54,392 nt of DNA from assembly GCA_903878115.1 (NCBI GenBank), contig CAIRGO010000292.1, positions 1-54,392 on the forward strand, read 5' to 3'. Positions 44,984 through 53,140 of this stretch are shown one piece after another; within the stretch, counting starts at the first letter, position 1, and each line of letters opens with the position of its first letter. A program made the translations under genes and the position numbers. Origin of the DNA: Akkermansiaceae bacterium. Lineage in GTDB: Bacteria; Verrucomicrobiota; Verrucomicrobiia; Verrucomicrobiales; Akkermansiaceae. The notes under the pieces are model-generated. The model searched no databases. It was given only the letters and a program-made list of their open reading frames with translations, and was not told where the DNA came from.

Positions 44984-46054
44984 ATGCAGAGCAGGAGACG
45001 TTTTCTTTATGATTTTTCAGTGGGGGTGACTAGTTGGGTAAGTATGTCAGATCTCGCCATGGCGCAAACTACGGCGGTGCAATCTGATCAGTCACTGTCA
45101 TTTTTTTTAGTAGGGGACACCCATTATGCTGCCGACGCTGCTGATGTTTCTCGAATGGACGAGACATCTCACGCCTATAACATCCGTTTGATCGAATGGC
45201 TGAATCGTCTGCCGGGAACTTCATTTTCTGAGGCAACGGGTGGTCAGCGGATCGCTAGTCCGCACGGTGTAATTCATGCGGGTGACTTAATCGATAATGG
45301 AGATAAAGGACCGTCAAAATATCCCCAAGCAAGAACTGAAATTGCTGCGTGGATCGCAGATTATGGATTGAATGGTGGGGATGGAAAATTAAAGTGGCCT
45401 GTGCGCGAGGTTCATGGGAATCATGATAGTCCGCATGGCGATGGCCCGGTGATTCCTTTACTCAAAGAGCGCAATCGCAAACGTAGTGGTCTTGCGCTGA
45501 TTTCACATAATGGATTGCATTACTCCTGGGATTGGGGAGGCGTTCATTTTGTTGCTCTAGGAATCATTGTAGGCGACACGAAAGAATGTGTTCGCAAACG
45601 TAGATATGCGGCGCTGGACAGTCTCGCATTTTTGCAACAGGACCTTGCGGAATCAGTGGGAAAAAGTAAGCGGCCTGTCATCATCGTGAGTCATGTTGAT
45701 GTTCATCGCTACGCGACTGAATGTTCTGCCGAAGAAGTGCTAAATCACGAATGGGATTTCGCTGATGTGCAGGCATTTTACGAAGTTCTCAAACCGTATC
45801 GTATTGCTGCAATGTTATGCGGACATACGCACGTGCGGAAAATTGCGCGCTGGGATGGTTCTGGCAATGATCGTGTCGCAACAGGTATACCTTTCCTTAA
45901 TACCGATAACTCGGCGCACTTTAATAGTGAAACGCAGGGATTATTGCACATCGAGATGAACAATACCCATCTCATTGTGCGCGAGTTTGTCACCAAAGAT
46001 GCTTGGCTTACTGGGGCATGGACTCCGCAAGTTTGGAGTTTCCCATTGACGTAA
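44984..46054 (+). CDS. Exported calcineurin-like metallophosphoesterase (probable Tat substrate)
   Basis: A 356-residue protein. The N-terminus MQSRRRFLYDFSVGVTSWVS carries a twin-arginine motif (SRRRFL) followed by a hydrophobic core and DLAMAQ, so a Tat signal is likely; Tat export would suit a metal-loaded enzyme. The phosphoesterase motifs are complete: VGDTHYA, HAGDLIDNGD, VHGNHDSPHGDG, IIVSHVDVH and CGHTHVR (metal ligands D, D/N, H, H, H). It would hydrolyse phosphomonoesters or diesters in the periplasm. Substrate unknown. It may be co-transcribed with the MYG1-like gene 60 bases on. Confidence 0.87.
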   Translation: MQSRRRFLYDFSVGVTSWVSMSDLAMAQTTAVQSDQSLSFFLVGDTHYAADAADVSRMDETSHAYNIRLIEWLNRLPGTSFSEATGGQRIASPHGVIHAGDLIDNGDKGPSKYPQARTEIAAWIADYGLNGGDGKLKWPVREVHGNHDSPHGDGPVIPLLKERNRKRSGLALISHNGLHYSWDWGGVHFVALGIIVGDTKECVRKRRYAALDSLAFLQQDLAESVGKSKRPVIIVSHVDVHRYATECSAEEVLNHEWDFADVQAFYEVLKPYRIAAMLCGHTHVRKIARWDGSGNDRVATGIPFLNTDNSAHFNSETQGLLHIEMNNTHLIVREFVTKDAWLTGAWTPQVWSFPLT

Positions 46055-46114
46055 AGCAGATGGTTTGATTCTGCGCCATTGACAAACGTTGCGTTCTTGA
46101 GGAAGTTCGTCTTG

Positions 46115-46981
46115 ATGATTACTACGATTTTAACGCATCCTGGCTCCGCGCATAAGGATGAATTCTTAGCCTGCTGTCTTTTAGTGGCGGTGCATGGCGT
46201 GCCGATAGTGCGCCGCGAACCTACAGTCGCAGATCTCGACGACCCAGCGGTGATCGTTGTTGATGTGGGCGGTGAATATGACGAAAGTAGGATGAATTTT
46301 GACCATCACCAATTTCCTGCCGATGCACCGCCGATTTGTGCGTTGAGTTTGGTTATGAAGCATCTTGGCATTTATGATGATGCGCGGATGTTTTGTGAGT
46401 GGTTAGAGCCGGCAGAATGGTTTGATACTCGCGGACCTGTGAAAACAGCAGAGTGGCTTGGTGTTTCGCGCGAGTCGTTAGGAAAGCTTCAATCGACGAT
46501 TGACGTCACGGTATTGCGCAGGTTTGCTTTTTGTCAGCGTCTCGAAAAGGGCAATCTCATATGGGATTTGATGCAGGTAATTGGTCAGGATTTGTTGTAT
46601 TACTTGCGAAGCATGCGTGAGCGCATCGAGGCATTACGCGTAAATCTCGTTTTTTGGGATATGGAAAAAAATGGAGAAGTTTTTCACGCGGTGTTTCTTC
46701 CGCGTATGGATTCTATGATCGATGACCCTTCGGGTGGAATGACTCGCTATTTGCGCTCCATTGGAAAAAATGAAGAAATTGCAGCATTGATTTATCCAGA
46801 TCGTCGGGGAGTGGGTTATGGGTTGAGTCGGAACAATGATCATCCGCGTCTTGACTTCACGATGATCGAACAATGTGAGGATGTGCATTTTGCTCATCCG
46901 CGTGGTTTTGTAGCCAAGACTTCGGCCACGGAAGAATCTCGTTTGCGAGAATTATTGGTGGCTTCATGGACGGCGAAATGA
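46115..46981 (+). CDS. MYG1-like (UPF0160) metal-dependent hydrolase
   Basis: A 288-residue protein, taking the ATG at 46115 (the frame also opens at a TTG at 46079). The start ITTILTHPGSAHKDEFLACC parallels the MYG1 HNGTFHCDEALA region, and VVDVGGEYDESRMNFDHHQF contains the DHH-like NFDHHQ metal motif. GVGYGLSRNNDHPRLDF and VHFAHPRGFVAKT fit the family's C-terminal part. Eukaryotic MYG1 is a 3'-5' exoribonuclease; bacterial members belong to the same superfamily and act on RNA or nucleotide-like substrates, but this protein's target is unknown. Its last codons overlap the start of the squalene-synthase-like gene. Confidence 0.8.
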   Translation: MITTILTHPGSAHKDEFLACCLLVAVHGVPIVRREPTVADLDDPAVIVVDVGGEYDESRMNFDHHQFPADAPPICALSLVMKHLGIYDDARMFCEWLEPAEWFDTRGPVKTAEWLGVSRESLGKLQSTIDVTVLRRFAFCQRLEKGNLIWDLMQVIGQDLLYYLRSMRERIEALRVNLVFWDMEKNGEVFHAVFLPRMDSMIDDPSGGMTRYLRSIGKNEEIAALIYPDRRGVGYGLSRNNDHPRLDFTMIEQCEDVHFAHPRGFVAKTSATEESRLRELLVASWTAK

Positions 46982-47892
46982 TCATGAGTTCACCACCGAC
47001 AGTTGATCTCGGGACTACAATTCTCAAGGGCGTTTCACGTTCGTTCTATCTGAGTCTGCGCTTCTTGCCAGCGGCCATGCGTGAGGGAACTAGTCTGGGA
47101 TATTTGCTCGCACGAATGAGCGATACCATTGCGGATACTACTGGTGTGGCTGTGGTAACGCGATTAGAATTGTTAGATGATTTTGATCGTGCAGTCCAGT
47201 TGGGAGGAGAGTTTTTTTGCCCGAATAAATTGTCAGAAAATTGTGTGGTAGGGGAAAAAATTTTGTTAGAAAAAGTTAATCCTATTTTGTCATGGTTGTG
47301 CAGCGTTCCTGCTGAAGTGGCAGCCTTGATTCGTGCGGTGATTGCGGAAATTATTTCGGGGCAACGTCTTGATTTGGTGCGTTTTGGTAATGCCTCTGCG
47401 AACGATCAAATGCTGTTGCATGATGATCATGAACTCTACGATTACTGTGACCGCGTGGCCGGCAGCGTGGGGGAATTCTGGACAAGGCTTGGTTTGCATT
47501 GCTATGGCAATGACTTTTGTGATCAATCGACGCAGCAAATGATCGAGTGGGGACGTTCGTTTGGAAAAGGATTGCAGCTCGTCAATATCCTGCGGGACTT
47601 ACCTGAGGATGTGAAAGCTGGCCGGTATTACCTGCCTGATTCTGCTGTAAATGATTTGATGGCTCTTCATCGGCAGTGGTGTCAACGCGCCGAGATTTTA
47701 GTGCAATCTGGTTTACAATATGCGCATTCGCTAAAAATGCGTCGTATCAGATCCGCCTCTGTCTTGCCCGCGCTGTTGGCGCTGGAAACATTAGAAAAAA
47801 TGCACGATGTCTCATGGTCGCGCTTGAGTCAACGGGTGAAGGTGACACGGAGCACAGTATTTCGTTGTTTTGTGGAAGCGGTCGTATTTTGA
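46978..47892 (+). CDS. Squalene/phytoene synthase family protein
   Basis: A 304-residue prenyltransferase. Motifs: KGVSRSFYLSLRFLP, the first Asp-rich motif as SDTIAD, YDYCDRVAGSVGEFWTRLG, and the second FGKGLQLVNILRDLPEDVK with GRYYLPDS. Those two regions bind the diphosphate Mg ions and link two C15 or C20 units to squalene or phytoene. The YCDRVAG and LVNILRD motifs are closer to single-enzyme squalene synthase (SQS) than to phytoene synthase, but I cannot settle it. No hpnD/E or dehydrosqualene desaturase is nearby. Its ATG (46978, alternatively 46984 or 46966) overlaps the MYG1-like stop. Confidence 0.85.
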   Translation: MIMSSPPTVDLGTTILKGVSRSFYLSLRFLPAAMREGTSLGYLLARMSDTIADTTGVAVVTRLELLDDFDRAVQLGGEFFCPNKLSENCVVGEKILLEKVNPILSWLCSVPAEVAALIRAVIAEIISGQRLDLVRFGNASANDQMLLHDDHELYDYCDRVAGSVGEFWTRLGLHCYGNDFCDQSTQQMIEWGRSFGKGLQLVNILRDLPEDVKAGRYYLPDSAVNDLMALHRQWCQRAEILVQSGLQYAHSLKMRRIRSASVLPALLALETLEKMHDVSWSRLSQRVKVTRSTVFRCFVEAVVF

Positions 47893-47919
47893 GTGTTTAC
47901 GAGATCAGCAATCTACTTC

Positions 47920-48864
47920 ATGATCAAGCCGATGTTACGCCTGCAAAAATTTAATGATCTCTCAGAGTTAACTGGCGCGTTGCATCTAGCTCTTGGAGTA
48001 TTCGATGGCGTTCATATGGGGCACCGCGCGGTGATTAATACTGCGCAACAGGCCGCAGCGCGGGATGGGGGTAGCTGCGGCGTGGTGACATTTGATCCAC
48101 ATCCGATTCGGCTCTTGGCGCCAGATCGGGCACCGAAACAGCTGTTGGCATCGTTGGATCATAAAGCGCGATTGTTAGATGAAATCGGCGTTGATTTTTT
48201 GTTAGCACTTTCTTTTACCCGAATGCTGGCGGCGCTAGATGCGGAAATTTTTGTCGAACAGATGGTAGCAACTGGGCAGGTGAAATCCATCTCGGTGGGC
48301 GAAGATTGGCGTTTCGGTAATGGGCGAAAGGGCGATGTCTCGTTGTTGCGTGCTATGGGTGAGCGGCATGGATTTGCGGTGAATGCACTGCCACCAGTAA
48401 TGCACCAAGGAGAGAGAATTAGCAGCACTCGCATTCGGCAATCGATCCGCGATGGCGCGATGGCGAATGCTGCGGAAATGTTAGGCCGCCCTTATGGGAT
48501 CGAGGGTATTGTGGTGAAAGGCCAGGAACTCGGGCGGACCTTAGGATTTCCCACCGCAAATGTTGCTTTCGGCGAAGAGCAATTACCTCCCGATGGAGTG
48601 TGGGCTGTGCGGGGTCGTCTCGGTCATGTAGCATGGACAGGTGTAGCCAATCTCGGCTGTCGTCCTACAGTTAACGGCACGGCACGGGTACTAGAAGTGC
48701 ATTTGTTTGATCATCAGGAAGATCTTTATGGCAAACTGTTAGAAGTAGAATTCGTAAAATCCCTGCGCGATGAGAAAAAATTCGCCTCCATCGATGAATT
48801 ACGCCATCAAATCAGCCTAGATGCCATTGCCGCGCGTGATTTTTTTTCTCACAGCTCATTATGA
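47920..48864 (+). CDS. ribF: Bifunctional riboflavin kinase/FAD synthetase
   Basis: A 314-residue enzyme. The N-terminal FAD-synthetase domain has LGVFDGVHMGHRAVI (the HxGH motif), CGVVTFDPHP, SFTRMLAALDAEIFVEQM, VGEDWRFGNGRKGDV and ISSTRIRQ (the nucleotidyl-transferase ISSTxIR). The C-terminal riboflavin kinase domain has GRPYGIEGIVVKGQELGRTL, GFPTANV and GVANLGCRPTVNG. It phosphorylates riboflavin to FMN and adenylates it to FAD. The preferred ATG is at 47920; a GTG at 47893 directly after the previous stop is an alternative. It completes the flavin route started by ribH (32831-33337). Confidence 0.95.
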   Translation: MIKPMLRLQKFNDLSELTGALHLALGVFDGVHMGHRAVINTAQQAAARDGGSCGVVTFDPHPIRLLAPDRAPKQLLASLDHKARLLDEIGVDFLLALSFTRMLAALDAEIFVEQMVATGQVKSISVGEDWRFGNGRKGDVSLLRAMGERHGFAVNALPPVMHQGERISSTRIRQSIRDGAMANAAEMLGRPYGIEGIVVKGQELGRTLGFPTANVAFGEEQLPPDGVWAVRGRLGHVAWTGVANLGCRPTVNGTARVLEVHLFDHQEDLYGKLLEVEFVKSLRDEKKFASIDELRHQISLDAIAARDFFSHSSL

Positions 48865-48874
48865 CGATATTCTT

Positions 48875-48922
48875 GGAAGAAATGGTGGTCAAATCGACGT
48901 ATAGCGCTTAGTTATTTCTTCC
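48875..48922. repeat. 9-bp inverted repeat before the cyclase gene
   Basis: Perfect arms GGAAGAAAT and ATTTCTTCC are separated by 30 bases that include the palindrome AGCGCT. The right arm ends 8 bases before the ATG of the sugar-phosphate cyclase gene, covering the place where a ribosome binding site would be. No T-tract follows, so it is more likely a leader structure than a terminator for ribF. Confidence 0.4.
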
Positions 48923-48930
48923 TTCAACTC

Positions 48931-50082
48931 ATGGAACGTTACGATTTACCGATGTCTGTGCCTTTTGTTCATCGCGTGTGTTTTACGCGCGATTCCTTTG
49001 CTGTGGACAATTCTTTGCTGCGTGACCTGCTTAGTGAGGGTGGCGGCCGGCGAGTATTGGTCTTTCTGGAAGCCGCTGTGGCGGATGCATGGCCGCTACT
49101 TACTGCTCAGATTCAGTCTTATTTCAGTGTTGGCAATGTCACGCATTCTGGTACCGTAGTGGGCTTTGGAGGAGAGCCTGCAAAGGCTGATGATCATTTG
49201 GTTCGCTCGGTTTGGGATAAAATTGAGAAAGAAAAAATTGACCGTCATTCCTATGTCCTCTGCATCGGCGGCGGCGCATTTCTCGATGCTGTTGGTTTTG
49301 GCGTCGCAACGGCTCATCGAGGTATTAGATTTTTGAGATTCCCTACAACTACTCTCTCTCAAGACGACAGCGGGGTAGGGGTGAAAAATGGGATCAATTC
49401 GTTTGGCAAAAAAAATTGGGTTGGTACCTTTTCGGTGCCTTATGCAGTTGTGAACGATTTTCTCTTTTTACGCTCTCAGAATCCTGAAATCAATCGACAA
49501 GGCCTCATTGAGGCGATCAAAGTTGCGTTAGTAAAAGACGTGGCTTTTTTTGACTGGATCGAGGAACACGCGGCGGCACTCTCGCTGCTTCAAGACGATG
49601 TGCTGCAAGAATGCGTGAAACGCTCTGCATTACTCCACGCTCGGCACATCACTAGCGGTGGCGATCCTTTTGAAATGGGTAGCAGCAGACCGCTCGATTT
49701 TGGTCATTGGGCCGCACATAAACTCGAACAACTCACACAATTTCAACTCAGCCACGCAGCGGCCGTTGCCATTGGCTTGTGGCTCGATGTGAAGTATTCG
49801 GTGAAATGTGGATTGCTATTGCAGTCCCATGCTGAACGGATCGGGCGCGTGCTACAACGCATGGAAATGCCCATGTTTCACGAAATGTTGTCAGTTCGCG
49901 ATGCTGATGGCGCATTGTTAGTGATCAAAGGATTAGAAGAATTCAGGGAGCATCTTGGCGGTCGACTCACCGTGCTGCTGTTGAAGGAGCCAGGGGTGGG
50001 CGTGGATGCATATGAAATGGATGCATCACTCATTGAGACATGCGTGCTAGAAATGCAGCAAGCTGCGATGCAGCTGCGTTAA
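48931..50082 (+). CDS. Sugar-phosphate cyclase, 3-dehydroquinate-synthase-like (EboD-like)
   Basis: A 383-residue NAD-dependent cyclase of the DHQ-synthase fold. It has CIGGGAFLDAVGF (dinucleotide-binding loop, GGGA in place of the usual GGGV), FPTTTLSQDDSGVGVKNGIN (the usual VDSSVGGKxGIN is altered to DDSGVGVKNG) and GLIEAIKVALVKD with the Glu zinc ligand. The zinc His ligands lie in RPLDFGHWAAHKLE (GHTFGH altered to GHWAAH) and LSHAAAVAIG (usual HGEAVAIG altered). These changes argue against an ordinary aroB and for a member of the wider sugar-phosphate-cyclase group; EboD proteins show this form. No ebo neighbours are seen. The C-terminus is 4 bases from the convergent sigma gene. Confidence 0.75.
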   Translation: MERYDLPMSVPFVHRVCFTRDSFAVDNSLLRDLLSEGGGRRVLVFLEAAVADAWPLLTAQIQSYFSVGNVTHSGTVVGFGGEPAKADDHLVRSVWDKIEKEKIDRHSYVLCIGGGAFLDAVGFGVATAHRGIRFLRFPTTTLSQDDSGVGVKNGINSFGKKNWVGTFSVPYAVVNDFLFLRSQNPEINRQGLIEAIKVALVKDVAFFDWIEEHAAALSLLQDDVLQECVKRSALLHARHITSGGDPFEMGSSRPLDFGHWAAHKLEQLTQFQLSHAAAVAIGLWLDVKYSVKCGLLLQSHAERIGRVLQRMEMPMFHEMLSVRDADGALLVIKGLEEFREHLGGRLTVLLLKEPGVGVDAYEMDASLIETCVLEMQQAAMQLR

Positions 50083-50086
50083 TCGA

Positions 50087-50707
50087 TTATCGCTCCAAGT
50101 ATCCCGCTAAGGAATCGCGCAATACACCGCGTGCGCGAAAAAGTAGGCTTTTTACCGAAGATACACTCGTATTAAGTGTCCGGGCAATATCCTCGTAATC
50201 CATGCCTTCAAAGGTTCTTAAAACAACCGCCAGTCGTTGCTGCTCGGGCAATGCGGCGATCGCTTGATCGATGCTCTGATGCAATTCACGTTTTTCCATG
50301 CCGTGATCTGGTTGCAGTGTTTCATCGCTATGTGCGGAGGACGGTCCGTGTTCCTCGAATTCATCTAACGAAACTTCCTTTTTCCGCGAACGCCGCCGAC
50401 TTTCATTGAATACTAAATTACGCGCCACCGTGAATAGATAGGTGGTAAATTTTGCCTCTGGTTTCCATTTCGGAGCGGCATTCCATATCCGCACGAATAC
50501 CTGCTGCGCAATGTCTTCTGCTTCGTGCTGATCATTCAGCATGCGTGCCACTGTCCCGATGACTGCCTGCTGATGACGCTCAATCAATAGCCTCAGCGCT
50601 TGCTCATCACCGCGGGCACAACGATACATCAGCTCGACGTCGATTGCATCCGCAGCGGATTTGTCGCCGAGATCGGTAGAAGATTGATCAGATATAGAAC
50701 CAGCCAT
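50087..50707 (-). CDS. ECF sigma factor (RpoE-like)
   Basis: A 206-residue sigma-70-family protein; I use the ATG at 50707 (MAGSISDQS), the frame also opening at 50725. Sigma region 2 contains ELMYRCARGDEQALRLLIER, DQHEAEDIAQQVFVRIWNAA and FTTYLFTVARNLVFNESRRR. Region 4 is AIAALPEQQRLAVVLRTFEG with DYEDIARTLNTSVSSVKSLL. It has no visible anti-sigma gene next to it: the converging gene is a cyclase and the diverging one a DUF1592-type protein. It could be tied to the diverging secreted genes, but nothing in the sequence proves this. Confidence 0.92.
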   Translation of the reverse strand: MAGSISDQSSTDLGDKSAADAIDVELMYRCARGDEQALRLLIERHQQAVIGTVARMLNDQHEAEDIAQQVFVRIWNAAPKWKPEAKFTTYLFTVARNLVFNESRRRSRKKEVSLDEFEEHGPSSAHSDETLQPDHGMEKRELHQSIDQAIAALPEQQRLAVVLRTFEGMDYEDIARTLNTSVSSVKSLLFRARGVLRDSLAGYLER

Positions 50708-50899
50708 GTATGTTGCTGCGGTCATCGTTCATGAAAAGAAACCAAGTGGAAAGCGAGAAGTTGCGAAATATTTCTCCACTGTCCCGTTATTTTCATGGGC
50801 ATTATCGCCTGTACTAAGCGATTTTTTTGCTAGGATAATATTCGTTTTTGCATATTTTCTGATACAATATAAATTCAGCTTTCGTAACGGATGACGTCT

Positions 50900-53110
50900 A
50901 TGAAGTTTTTGTTCCTTTTTTCAATGCTTGCTTGCGCTCTGCTGCGTGCGGACCCCGCTGCTGTGTGGGATAAGGAAATGATGCCGATCCTTGAAAATTA
51001 TTGCTTCGATTGTCATGCGGATGGTTCCAAAAAAGGAGATTTCTCTTTCGAAAATTTCCCTACGATTGCCTCCATGCAGGCGAACCGTTCGATTTGGAAA
51101 CGGGTGAGAGAAAATCTCACGATGGAGCTCATGCCGCCGATTGATAAGGATCAGCCATCGCGCGATGAACGAAAAAAACTAGTGGCTTGGATTGATGCCG
51201 CAGTATTTCCCATTGACCCCAAAAATCCCGATCCTGGCCGTGTTACTCTTCGCCGTCTCAACACTTTCGAGTATCAAAACACAGTGCGTGATCTCGTAGG
51301 CGTAACACCTGACACTTCGCTGCTACCGCCAGATGATGGTGGTTATGGTTTTGATAACATCGCTGATGTGCTGTCGCTCTCCCCCGCACATGTGGAAGCC
51401 TACCTCACCACTGCGGCGAACACACTCGATGAAGTTTATGGAAAAACGTCCCCGCCCAGCAAAGACATTCCACCAAATACTCTCAGTGGTAGCCCTGCAT
51501 TTGATGGTGAAGAATTTAGCATGTATACAGGCGGAACACGCTCCATTGCGCTGCGGGAAAAGCCTGGGAAATATAAAGTCACCTTTCGCTTAGGTGGTGA
51601 GCAAGCCGGTGATGAACCCGTCAAAGCAGTCATTACTCTGGGCAAGGAAAAGAAAGCCATAGAGATCCCCAAACGAACTCCAGAAAAATTCAGCATCACC
51701 ACTGACATTGGGCCGGATGCGAATCTGCTAGCGATCGAGTTCACCAATGATTTTTGGGATGAGAAAACCAAAGGCGATCGCAATTTGATCATTCATGGCA
51801 TCACTCTAGAAGGTCCTCTCGATGGTGGCCCCAAACGTGCCGCAGTATTGTTTCCTCCTAGGAAAGAAAAAATGACCGACGATCAATACGCTGCACTGGT
51901 GCTGAGTAATTTTCTTTCCCATGCCTTCCGCCGTCCTGCCACCGAGGATGAGATTGCTCGCCACTACGCGTTCGTTAAAAAAAATCGTAAGCCAGGTCAG
52001 AGCCTTGAAGATGCGATGCGCCCTGCGTTCGAAGCTGCATTGATCTCACCACAATTTTTGTTTCGTGAACTCCATGCCGTATATTCGTTAGAGAAACCGG
52101 GCGCCGTAGTTCCCGTTCCGGAGTTAGCATTGGCGGCGCGTATGTCTTATTTTTTGTGGAGTTCTACACCGGATGATACCACTCTAGCGCAAGCTGCGGC
52201 AGGTCAATTGCGACAAAACTTCACCGAAGAAATGAACCGCCTCATTCGCGATCCGAAGTCGAGTGCGCTGATCGATCGTTTTTTTGGTCAATGGCTTCAG
52301 TATCAAGATGCCGATTTCATTCCAGTTGACACCAAACTCTACCCCGCCGTTAACGACCAGTTGCGCAAAGCCATGGTCAAGGAAACCCGCACCTTTTGTG
52401 AAGACCTCTGGAAAAATAATCTGCCTATCACTCGCTTGATTGATGCTGACTACACTTATGTCAATGAACGTCTTGCCCGTCATTATAAAATATCTAACGT
52501 AAGTGGTGATGATTTTCGTAAAGTCCCCTTGCAAGACCCTCAGCGTCGAGGCATCTTAACTCAGGGTTCCATACTCGTGTTAACTTCCAATCCTAACCGA
52601 ACTTCACCCGTGAAGCGCGGCAAATGGGTGTTGGAAACATTACTCGATCAGGCACCACCGCCACCGCCGCCGAATGTTCCTTCGCTTGCGCCACCTAGCC
52701 ATAGTAGTACGGCTAGATCGATGCGGGAGCAACTTGAGGCCCATCGCAAAGACGCCGCCTGCGCTTCCTGCCATAAGCTGATGGATGGTATAGGATTTTC
52801 CTTTGAAGCCTTCGATGTTGACGGCTCTCGCCGCCCTGATGGCTTTGATTCACAAGGAGTTTTATCCACAGGCGAACGCGTGGATTCTCCCGCTGCGTTA
52901 GCGAAAATTATTGCCGAACAACGTGCCGGAGTCTTTCACCGCGCCTTTGCCGCAAAACTACTCACCTTCGCATTAGGCAGGGGGTTGGACTACTACGATC
53001 ATCCAGCCATCGATAAAATCGTCGCTTCTGCCGCCAAAGAAAATCATACTCTCCACGCCTACCTGCGTGCTACTATGGTATCATTTCCCTTTCAATATTA
53101 TCGTAAGTAA
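50900..53110 (+). CDS. Planctomycete-type cytochrome protein with DUF1587/1595/1592/1588/1585
   Basis: A 736-residue exported protein. The preferred ATG at 50900 starts a signal peptide (MKFLFLFSMLACALLRA); an earlier ATG at 50891 also fits. The N-terminal PSCyt1 haem domain has NYCFDCHADG near residue 38. DUF1587 follows (RRLNTFEYQNTVRDLVGVTP), then a carbohydrate-binding-like segment, then DUF1595 (FLSHAFRRPATEDEIARHYA), DUF1592 (AARMSYFLWSSTPDD and GQWLQYQDADF), DUF1588 (QRRGILTQGSILVLTSNPNR and SPVKRGKWVLE) and DUF1585 at the C-terminus. A late CASCHKLMDGIGFSFEAFD could bind a second haem. The family is thought to take part in periplasmic redox or polysaccharide processing. No DUF1552 gene follows, which is the usual partner. 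Confidence 0.93.
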   Translation: MKFLFLFSMLACALLRADPAAVWDKEMMPILENYCFDCHADGSKKGDFSFENFPTIASMQANRSIWKRVRENLTMELMPPIDKDQPSRDERKKLVAWIDAAVFPIDPKNPDPGRVTLRRLNTFEYQNTVRDLVGVTPDTSLLPPDDGGYGFDNIADVLSLSPAHVEAYLTTAANTLDEVYGKTSPPSKDIPPNTLSGSPAFDGEEFSMYTGGTRSIALREKPGKYKVTFRLGGEQAGDEPVKAVITLGKEKKAIEIPKRTPEKFSITTDIGPDANLLAIEFTNDFWDEKTKGDRNLIIHGITLEGPLDGGPKRAAVLFPPRKEKMTDDQYAALVLSNFLSHAFRRPATEDEIARHYAFVKKNRKPGQSLEDAMRPAFEAALISPQFLFRELHAVYSLEKPGAVVPVPELALAARMSYFLWSSTPDDTTLAQAAAGQLRQNFTEEMNRLIRDPKSSALIDRFFGQWLQYQDADFIPVDTKLYPAVNDQLRKAMVKETRTFCEDLWKNNLPITRLIDADYTYVNERLARHYKISNVSGDDFRKVPLQDPQRRGILTQGSILVLTSNPNRTSPVKRGKWVLETLLDQAPPPPPPNVPSLAPPSHSSTARSMREQLEAHRKDAACASCHKLMDGIGFSFEAFDVDGSRRPDGFDSQGVLSTGERVDSPAALAKIIAEQRAGVFHRAFAAKLLTFALGRGLDYYDHPAIDKIVASAAKENHTLHAYLRATMVSFPFQYYRK

Positions 53111-53140
53111 TAGCGTAAGATTTATGGATTCATTGTGATC

